Position numbers and translations under genes: made by a program | Source: Acanthaster planci | Taxonomy: Eukaryota; Echinodermata; Asteroidea; Valvatida; Acanthasteridae | Length of the DNA: 42,592 nt | Direction: 5' to 3' | Assembly (NCBI RefSeq): GCF_001949145.1 | Contig: NW_019091380.1 | Coordinates: forward strand, 2,372,291 to 2,414,882 | Notes under the pieces: model-generated | What the model saw: the letters and a program-made list of their open reading frames with translations, nothing else | The model's database searches: none | What the model was told of the DNA's origin: nothing | Shown here: positions 34,441 through 42,592 of the stretch, one piece after another | Layout of the letters: each line of letters opens with the position of its first letter | Numbering within the stretch: position 1 is the stretch's first letter

Positions 34441-37400
34441 GATGACCTCTGCCCTTAATTTTCACCACACCACAGCAGAGAAGTGTGTTTGTCTGCCCTT
34501 CCTGCTCTAGAAGTAGAGACCTATAGAGTAAATAATTCAAAAATTTGATACATAGAGTTGAGAACCAGCAGGTCTGAAAATTTATGTAAAGAATCTTGGG
34601 ACTTGACTAAAGAGGGAAATTATGGAATACAGCATGAAGAGTGGATTGCCCTAATGCAGTTCAATGTGATGTTTTCCCCAAATTTCCTCATGCAGCATTG
34701 CCGAACCTCTGTCTCATAACAAATTAAAAATGCTGTTGAAACTTTGAGAACAATTACGGTGTCATGAACTTTAGTTTGAAATTAAAAATGGCGGCATCCG
34801 GAAATTGGGCACAAATTCAGCTGCCTGTTCTGTAATGTCATGCACTTGGACAAATCTTAGAAAATCCTTATTTCTTTGAACATGCCAATGCTGTCAAATT
34901 CTGATTAATCATTACTATGAGATTTGAAGCTTTTCATGGTAAGGGTGGCAATAATATCCTCTTGTAATTATGTTTGTTTCTGAAAATAAACCTCCACTCA
35001 TACACATGTACCCAACTACAAGTTTCTAAGAAAATTGCACTCTTATTTTTGGGCATATTATGATTGTTATAAAAGAGTGCATTGTGCACTTTCCAAAAAA
35101 AATTATCATTGCAACTTTGAAGTGGGTAAGTAAATTCAAGATTCATGAGTGGGAATGCTGAGGGCAACAACATTTCACTTACTGTAACATCTTAGGTAAA
35201 ACTAAAGTATTGGTTAGTGCTTGTGCAAATCTACTGGAAGCAAAATATCAGTTTGCCATGTTTGGGCTGCACCGCATTAGGGTAGGCCCACTTCAACAAT
35301 ATTAAAGCAGTGATTCCCTGATTGCTGATCACTGTCAACTGTCAAAACAAACAGGGCAAAACAAAACACAAAATCATGATAAGCTTTTGCTTCTGCCGTT
35401 GATATGTCTGCCAGGTATCCTTCATGCACCACCCACCCTGTGTATTTATCATATTTGCTAGTGCACAATTGTTGTGATGAATGGAAACATATAAAAGCAT
35501 CAATGTCCATGAGCTGTGATATTCATTATGGGAAAGAGTTCCATATTATATGCGGACACTGCTTGACACCCCGGGCATAAACCCTTTGAGACTGGTCTGA
35601 AAAAACATGTCTAAGCGTTTTCTAACTGTCTAAAGTAAATGACTTGGTATTTTCCCTCTTAAAATTGAACTTTTCTGGAAAAGTTTTTGCTTTCTAGGTT
35701 ACTGTCATGACCAGTTGACTGTAGGGAATAATTACTGGCGTCCGTATACTTTGTATATGGAACTCTTTCCAGCGCGAGTTATGGTATATTGTCACTGCCT
35801 ACTTCCCCCAGAACGTCAGTGTTCGTGGACCACTGGGAGCGCGGCGGCCGTCGAACATGTCGAACGCAACAGCTTGCCTACCTTTTGTTGCGCCGCTTTT
35901 CGCGAAAAAATAACCGTGCGGTGTGTTGGAACTTCACTACCCATACACCAACGGAACGTCAAACTCTTTCAGTGACTCAACTCCAAAGTGTGTATAGGCC
36001 TATGAGCTCTTGGGCGTAAAACAATTTTAAAAAATAACACTTTGATCAAAATTAGTTTTGGCGTACGGTACACCAACACGTATAATATACATGTAAATGG
36101 ACGTGTATATATACTTATCATGGTATTTTAATACAATTTCGATCTCAAGGTATGGACCCACCACTTACGCATAACTATGTTGCTGTAATGGCCTCGGGGT
36201 ACAAGGGTGACTCATTCGCTTCTGCAACTTCTGGTACCTGTCTAATTCGTTATGAAATGGAAAACTAGATGGGTGGACTAGAGGTACCAGGTGACTCTGT
36301 GGGAAATTTCATTACAGCACAAGTATGCACCACGCGCTATATAGCCGCCGTCTAGTCGTCTAGTCTGCTGGTGCTGTGCCAGACATGCAGAGCCTGCCCA
36401 CTACGCGGTGGAACTTTCTGTTGTTTGGAAAGGTTGTTCTTCCCTTTAAATGACAAAGCATTTTTGTGTTTATTATCCAGACAGCTTGAGTCACCGTCAG
36501 AAAAACTGCAGTGTCAGCAAATTTGATCATTTCCGGATTGTCTTGTCGAGCTGTTGACAGTGTTGGTGCATCTTTTCCTTCCTCCGGCGCGGCATGTCCG
36601 GTGTCATGGGTGTTACCCCGGCTGTGCATGCCCCGACACTGCCCGTGCCACCAACATGACCGACACTATTCACTAGCAATTCTATATTACACGCCCTGCT
36701 GTAGCTGGGTTTGTCCAACTATCAAGACTATAGTCAGCAACTTTCTTCTAAAAATGTCCCAACCATGCCAGCCTCCAAGATTTGCTGCTCACAACCAACA
36801 GAATTTATCCGGAATGTCACATTTCGCTCAGTCATTACACATACCTGACATCGAAATGTAATATAGTACTGGCATGAGTTAGGCCTACCAGCAGAAATGA
36901 AATTATCCTGGCACATGCTATGGCACTGCACTCTTTGCTAGTAGCTGGGCAGACCCAACTGTAATGTTATTGATTTAGCAGTGTTCAGTGCAATCTTGAA
37001 TCTACTCCCTCCTGAGTTGACTATCCTATCATGTCTATGAATGGATGTCATTCAAATGCAAATCAACTCTGAAGAGAGTACAAACAATTTATGCAAGATC
37101 AAGAGTCAAGATTGCACTGAACAGCATGGGACTAGCCCATTCCAACTATAGTTGGGACAGACTCTACAGTTGGGCGTAGTAGGCACTTGTAGTAGTACCA
37201 GTGCAGTGACAGTGTCTTTTTTAACTCTCATTCTCACATCAAGCACTGACTTGTTGAAGTGACTGAACACTCTTTTCAAAGCTCAATTAAAAACGAACAC
37301 GAACGAAGTGTATGTTTTGCCTGCTTGTATCTGTTTTTCAAATGTCACCTTGGAACCAGTAGTATGGTGGAATTGTTGGGCACAATCAGTCGATGTGAGT

Positions 37401-37826
37401 GAACTCAAATAAATTGCAGGATACTTTCACTTTCTTTTTTTTGTGATTCATGGCTCTCATTTAATAAAGGGGATAAAGTGAAAATTGTAGTGCGTCTCTC
37501 GTCGAGGATCAACATGGACGCAGATGCAGATTTTCAGAATGAATTTTTATGGTTATGGCCTATTGTAAATTTATAAGTTCTAAAAATGGACTAGTTTATG
37601 ATCCAATGTGCACTGCTATGTGTACATCAAAACAATATCGGGCCAATTTCACTCCTTCACTGACTAGGTGCTCCTAAGTTTTCACGAGATAAAGATAGGA
37701 ATTTGACATTTCACCTGCCAAGTGTGAGATCGCATGCGGTAATTTGAAAAAAATGTTGCAGGGCCTAAGAGAAACTCGGAAAGAACTCTTACACAGATTC
37801 AGCTTGACACCCTGTGTACAAGCACG
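34441..37826. promoter_or_regulatory. Small Maf / PLA2G6 intergenic region, including a CpG-richer block
   Basis: No protein-coding exon was recognised. A CpG-richer block at 35770-35950 (GAGCGCGGCGGCCGTCGAAC and nearby CGCGAAAAAA) and another GC-rich patch around 36570-36660 stand out from AT-rich surroundings. They are candidates for promoters or noncoding first exons of the divergent pair. A short inverted repeat (GCAGTGTTCAGTGCAATCTTGA at 36978 against about 37105-37124) is also present. Confidence 0.4.
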
Positions 37827-38851
37827 GAGGACGAAAAGCGGCCATCTGCTTTTCTTCTATCAGAAAAGTAGAAAGGCAGATTTTACGTCTTTGTAACATG
37901 CAATTTTTGACGTTTTTACTTTTCTGCTACCTCAAAAGCAGAATGAACATTTTAGTGTAATGCATTTTTCCACTTTTTTGCTCCCACAATAGTAGTTTTA
38001 CCTCTCCTCTTTTTGATGGCGGCCGAAAAGTGGCCATCTGCTTTTTACCTGTCAAACAAGCAGGAAAGTGGATTGAACGTTTTGATGACAACCGTGAATT
38101 CAACTTTTCTGCTTTTGTGATACCGGAGAAGCAGATTTTACATAGGTGGCCCAAAGTGGCCCTCTGCTTTTCAGTCCTCAATGGACAGTGAATGGGGTCA
38201 TAAACCTGTAGGTTACGACCGTTTCCGTTCTGGGGGAATGAAGACGTATAGAAACCTATACTTAACCGTGTTTTCTGCGGACCAATCCCATATGGCAGTA
38301 TCAGTGTCCCTGTGAAACCAGCATCTCAAAGGAAATACACTTTTTTACAGCTATCATCCAATAGACACACAAGCTTGCTCGTTCCAAGGAAAATATTTGA
38401 ATCTTTCATTATAAAAGATTGGGTGGTTGTAATTATTAATTTGTACGTCTTCAATCCCCAAGAATTTAGGAAATGGTCATAACCTGAGGTTCACAACCCC
38501 ATCATGACCCTTGGAAGGCAGAAAAGCAGATGGCCACTTTTCAGCTGCCTGTGTAAAATCTGCTTCTCTGGTATCAAAAAAGTAGAATTCGCTGTTGTCA
38601 AAACATATGATCCTCATTTCTGCCTGTTCGAAAGGAGAAAAGCAAATGGCTGCTTTTCGGCCGCCAGCTGACGAAGAAAAAGTAAAATCTGGTTTTTTTG
38701 AAGCAGAAAAATGCATAACCTAACAATGTTGGTTCTGCTTTTTTGAGGTGGCAGAAAAGTAGAAAGGTCGAAATTGCATGTTACCAGAACATCAAATCTG
38801 CTGTTCTACCATTCTGATTGCAGAAAAGCAGATGGCCACTTTTTGTCCTCC
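37827..38851. mobile_element. Large foldback element (~1 kb)
   Basis: The left arm (37827 to about 38221) starts GGAGGACGAAAAGCGGCCAT. The right arm (about 38474 to 38851) ends with the complement ATGGCCACTTTTTGTCCTCC. The arms remain complementary, imperfectly, over roughly 380 bp and are separated by a ~250-bp loop. Inside each arm a unit like AAAGTGGCCATCTGCTTTT recurs several times, near 37834, 38024 and 38153 on the left. There is no open frame of interest. It lies between small Maf and PLA2G6. Confidence 0.85.
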
Positions 38852-39035
38852 ATAGGAAAAGAATGAAAATACTGATGGCTAAACTCAAGAGCTGAGCCTC
38901 TACATATTTCATGGGCATCATAAATAAATTGCACTGGCTTTTTTGGGTAAGAAAATCTGAAGTTTTTACTGGTTCTAAGCAATGTGTTTACAAATCTTTA
39001 ACCCAAGGCTTACATGTTCTTTGTTTTTGCTGCAG

Positions 39036-41946
39036 GGTAAATGAGCAAGACAACATCACAATGTCATTCTTCAGAGAATTCAATCAGATGGTGAGCAATG
39101 TGCTGAGTAACATTCCCAGCACTGACGCCTACGCCCGCACCGTCCGCCAAGTAGATCACCCGGCCCAGAAGTACATGGATTGGCCGGTCATCACTACCTT
39201 AGACAGTATGCAGTTGCTGCACGACGTTAGAGGAAGGAAATATGAGTGTCTCCTGCACTTGCAGGGTGCCAGAGTGAAATCGTTCAGGTAGGAGTTTAGT
39301 GAACCTGATGGATGATCTTACAGTTTTTGTAGAATTTATTACAGACAGACTTGTTAACAGAACACAAGTAGAATGAGATTACTGATGAAAAGAGTGGAGG
39401 AGTTACTGCTGAGTGGTTTGGGTTTGGGACTCGACTTCAGAGGATCAGGGGTTGGAGTCCAGCTGTCGGCTGTGGATTGTAGCCTTGGGCAGGCAGTTCC
39501 ATCCCCAACTTGCTTCAGTCCACCCCGGAGTAGAAATGGATGCTGGCAGCGACCTGCGATGGACTTGCATCCTGACCAAGGGGAATAGACATATTCTTAG
39601 TCACTTCACATTGCTAAAAACGAGAGACAAGTTCCGGCTGGATGAGTCATATAGGATCTTGCCAGACTTTACCCTACAAATAAAGCATTTTACATGTATT
39701 TCAAATTGTGGAATAAACAACGGCAGAATATGTCATATTTCTGGATGAATCAGGAGGCTGCACTGTAAATTCAAGGTAAATTGTTTTTAATCTATGTTAA
39801 TGTAGTGCCGGTACTCTTAGTAAAAATCTAAGTGTTTGCTTCAGTGAAGTAGATATTTCTGCTATCTTTATACATTCTTCAGCATGTTCAGACTCAGCGA
39901 AGGGGACCAGACCATCGCTGAGTTCAGCAAGCTTCACCAGACACTGTATCCCTTCTGGAGGGGCAGCGCCGACTGGCTCAATGCAGAGATCTTGCAAAAG
40001 ATCACCAACAGTGCCCGCTCCAATCCCACTTGGTCCTATGCGCACCACGCCGTGGCAGCCAAGTTTGAGAAGTGCCTATCCACACCGGAAATCAGAGAGT
40101 AAGATTTGTGAGCATGATACAGTTTTATGCAACAATGTCATGATTCAGTGATGCACATTTATGCACTTACAACTAGAGCCCGGGACTGTCAATCTGGAGA
40201 GCTTGTTAACCTTGGCCGAAATTTCAGTTTTCTTACCGTTGTTAGCAAGTTACACCCATGAACCAGGATACGTTGGCCCAGTTTTCCTGCTGAAGTTGGC
40301 ACAAATTTGGGGTGCACATGTAAAGCCAATGTAGTGAAGGGGGTTAAGTAGGCCTAAGCTGGGCAGGTACAGTGGACATTAAACGACAAAAGTTATCATT
40401 TCCGTGCAAGTTTCCACGAACTGTTGGAGTCTATTTATAGCCTGTTTATCTTATCCCTGGAATTTTGGCTTCTTTAGACAGTATGTCACATGGTTTAAAG
40501 ATGCAGGTTTTTGGTTTATTTAATATGCTTGTGGAGTATTGTAGTCCAGTGGCTGTGATGTTTAACTCTCTGTGAGGGTTTGTGGGTTTGATCCCGACAA
40601 GTTCCATGATGCTTCTGTTCCTTTGCTTCATTCCACTCCTGATTATAATGGATACCTGATCAAGCTGTGCTGGTCTCTAGCTGCGGCAGGAAACTGATCC
40701 CATGGCCCAGTGAGCTGGGATAAATGTGAAGCACTCTGAGACTACATCACAGTTTTGCTCATGAATATGCAAACTCACATAAGCGCAAAAGCAAAAAGGG
40801 TTTTAAACATACATGTACATGTTGACAGAAATAGCAAACCAAAATTGAATGTAAGGTTAATTGAAACAATTGAAACGTAAAGTTGTAATCTCAAAGATTT
40901 TAGTAAAATAGTTCTATTTCTGTGTCTTTTATAGAAAATATTGTAACGTGCTCGACGCGGCCTAAGGTTTCACTGGATTAGGTACGGTGAAGATTGTAGA
41001 CAGACAGGACAGGACAGAGATGGCACATAAAACTGAAGAAATAATTACCAACACACAATTCTACGGGTTTGAATGATTTATTGCGTCTCTGTTTCTTGGG
41101 AACTTACAACTTTCTCAGCCAATTTGGGGGCGGCGTTGTAGGTTGGACACAGACGTGAGAGCAGTCTTGCTTCGTCGAGAGCCAGCCAGAGAGTGTTTTA
41201 CACAGCTTATTTCGCGCCGCACCACGACCAGTTCGCGCGCCAGTTGCATGGCAACCCACGGTAAACAAGGGGTGATCACGCGCGCAGCGCATGTTCCAGC
41301 CGTGCTCGCTACAATATTTATATTTCCCTTCAGCATTAGTTACTTCTTGAGGTTTGGTACAAGGTTTGCTTCCGGTGATCTTACAAAGAAGTGGACAAAG
41401 TATAAAAACTTGAATATAATCTGTCTTTAAAATTACAAGCATCAGAACCACACATGTAGTATCAAATGTTAGAGAAGAAGAAACGTCTCATTTGAGTGGT
41501 GTGCCAATTAGATGGAATTCAGTTAAGTGTGTTGTAGGGGCCAGAAAACCTGTTTTGTGTTAAAATCATGGACATTTGGTATCCATTTTTTGCATCTTGT
41601 TTTAATATGGTAAATATGATTATTATTGTAACTGTTTGTCATATAGTCAGAGAAAGGTCCTTTTTTTTTTGGCAAAAGGTTCTTATGGTGGATTCAGCTG
41701 TCTGGAAAAAATTGATTTCTGATAACAAAGTTTTCTTGTAAATGTGTGTTTGACTTCAGGCACATCAACAGTCAGGCCTGCGATGGGAAGAGAACACCTG
41801 CCCATCTTGCTGTAAAGTGGAACAACCCAAGTATGCTGAAAGCTCTAATCCTCAGTGGGGCAGAGTTGAACATCCCAGATGCTGAGGGCGAGAATGTATT
41901 CCACTATGCTGCCAGATTGCTGGGGGACGTCGCACCAATTCTGCAG
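39036..41946 (+). CDS. PLA2G6: Calcium-independent phospholipase A2 beta, N-terminal part (continues past window)
   Basis: Three exons are recognised: 39036-39287 (ATG at 39061), 39883-40098 and 41760-41946, joined in phase to 210 codons. The N-terminus MSFFREFNQMVSNVLSNIPS aligns with the start of vertebrate PLA2G6, and SNPTWSYAHHAVA matches its RNHPSWSVAHLAV block. The third exon opens the ankyrin repeats (KRTPAHLAVKWNNPSMLKAL, GENVFHYAARL). The patatin-like catalytic domain, with GxSxG serine and Asp, must lie beyond 42592. The family hydrolyses sn-2 acyl chains of phospholipids without calcium and acts in membrane remodelling at mitochondria and other membranes. An in-frame stretch precedes the ATG within the first exon, so an upstream exon, probably 5' UTR, is spliced to 39036. 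The bases after 41946 show no further exon. Confidence 0.92.
39395..39580 (+). mobile_element. tRNA-derived SINE in PLA2G6 intron
   Basis: An A-box-like GAGTGGTTTGGGTTTGGGAC is followed about 35 bp later by GGGGTTGGAGTCCAG, a B box with one change from GGTTCGANTCC. The body reads CCTTGGGCAGGCAGTTCCAT, then TCAGTCCACCCCGGAGTAGA and AATGGATGCTGGCAGCGA, a layout common to SINEs of marine invertebrates. Boundaries are approximate. Confidence 0.75.
40525..40765 (+). mobile_element. Second SINE-like element in PLA2G6 intron
   Basis: A B-box-like GGGTTTGATCCCGACAAG lies about 45 bp after GTAGTCCAGTGGCTGTGATG. The tail includes GGCCCAGTGAGCTGGGATAA and AAGCACTCTGAGACTACATC. It belongs to a different subfamily from the 39395 element. 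The ends are uncertain. Confidence 0.55.
40942..41440. other. CpG-dense insertion-like block in PLA2G6 intron
   Basis: The block starts TGTAACGTGCTCGACGCGGC and includes a CpG-dense core at 41140-41300 (TTCGCGCGCCAG, CACGCGCGCAGCGC) in otherwise AT-rich intron. TGTAACG starts are frequent in gypsy LTRs. A TTACA near 41433-41437 could be the other end, although a 5-bp repeat AATAT before the start recurs at 41413 and would imply another end. It may be a solo LTR, an intronic promoter or neither. Confidence 0.3.
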
Positions 41947-42239
41947 GTTTGTTTTAATCATGTCCATGCAGCGCTGTCCATACTTCACCGTAGTCTGAAA
42001 TAAGCCTTTTGCGAGTTAAATTTGAATAAACCCGGTGGACTGAGTTTAATATCAGACTGCACGTAAACATAACAATTTGAATTTTCCAGACTACTGGCAC
42101 CGTTGCTATACCACATGATTTTGGGCAAACTTTTGCATAGCAACCATTCTCTCTGCAATATACTGGTTCCTTTGTGCTATTCTTATCTATTGAAAATAGT
42201 GTATTTGTGCAAAGCGTCTCCTATGTAACCAGTGTTGTA

Positions 42240-42330
42240 TTTTGTGTCCGTCACAAGTCCCTGTAAGTCCCTGTAAATCCGTCAAGTCATTCAGTTTTAA
42301 GCCAATTCACAAGTTATTCAAATGAACTGC
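42240..42330. repeat. Dispersed CAAGTCCCTG repeat, related to 24240-24400
   Basis: CACAAGTCCCTGTAAGTCCC, then GTCAAGTCATTCAGTTTTAA and CAATTCACAAGTTATTCA parallel the block in MON1 intron 9. Confidence 0.5.
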
Positions 42331-42531
42331 AATAAAAGCATTCTTTTGTCATTGTTCATGATGCGCAAACTTGCCCTGAACCACAAGGTATAGCAACAAG
42401 TGTCTTCTCTTTAGTATGAAGAATTCAAATTGTTATGCTCACGTAAATTCAAAGAACGCTTTGTGCCAGATTTATTCAAGTTTAACTCACAAAAGGTTTG
42501 TTGAAGACTCATTCCACAGTGGCACTTAGTC

Positions 42532-42592
42532 CATCATCATTGAGCACTAGGCTTTCTCCTATCATCATTGAGCACTAGGCTTTCTCCCATCA
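42532..42592. repeat. 28-bp tandem repeat at window edge
   Basis: The unit containing ATCATCATTGAGCACTAGGC and TTTCTCC is present twice in a row, with a period of 28 bp, followed by the first bases of a third copy (CATCA) at the end of the window. The array probably continues outside. Confidence 0.85.

Noticed and set aside
35715-36019. Two overlapping GC-rich open frames between small Maf and PLA2G6
   Set aside because: No recognisable domain and arginine-rich translations in both frames. CpG-rich promoter or 5' UTR sequence explains them better.
1-42592. Search for CRISPR arrays, operons, viral or toxin genes
   Set aside because: None seen. Repeats are eukaryotic foldbacks, SINEs and minisatellites, and every recognised gene is a spliced animal gene.

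Overview
The window is nuclear DNA from an invertebrate animal. Its genes are split by short GT-AG introns, noncoding DNA is AT-rich, and small transposon relics and SINEs are abundant. The proteins are close to vertebrate orthologues, and the repeat style (tRNA-derived SINEs, foldback MITEs, frequent TACATGTA) suggests a non-vertebrate deuterostome such as an echinoderm, hemichordate or amphioxus. That placement is an inference. There are no bacterial operons, CRISPR arrays or rRNA genes, and I recognised no functional tRNA gene.

Five protein-coding genes can be assembled exon by exon. (1) 174-2027 (+): the 3' four exons of an animal haem peroxidase, whose 5' part lies off the window. (2) 14333-6011 (-): a complete TTLL12 (tubulin-tyrosine-ligase-like 12) gene with 11 coding exons and 644 codons. 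(3) 14560-27898 (+): a complete MON1 gene with 13 coding exons and 557 codons; MON1 is a subunit of the Mon1-Ccz1 Rab7 exchange factor. (4) 34440-33339 (-): a complete small Maf bZIP transcription factor with two coding exons and 167 codons. (5) 39036 to beyond the right edge (+): the first three recognised exons of PLA2G6 (iPLA2-beta), cut off in its ankyrin repeats.

Layout: the peroxidase and TTLL12 converge across about 4 kb of repeat-bearing DNA (2028-6010). TTLL12 and MON1 are divergent, with only 226 bp between their start codons, so they probably share a bidirectional promoter. MON1 and small Maf converge across 29.1-33.3 kb. Small Maf and PLA2G6 are divergent, separated by about 4.6 kb that holds a 1-kb foldback element. 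The small Maf/PLA2G6 head-to-head pair matches human MAFF/PLA2G6 on 22q13, so it looks like an ancient microsyntenic block.

The genes do not form one pathway. MON1 acts in endosome-to-lysosome maturation, TTLL12 is a tubulin/chromatin/innate-signalling pseudo-ligase, small Maf is a stress-response bZIP partner, and PLA2G6 is a phospholipid-remodelling lipase. I found no evidence of a novel multi-gene system. The less ordinary content is the conserved gene pairs, a divergent Maf basic region, and several apparently uncatalogued foldback or MITE families. These include a 173-bp palindromic MITE found in introns of two neighbouring genes and a TTAA-flanked piggyBac-like element.
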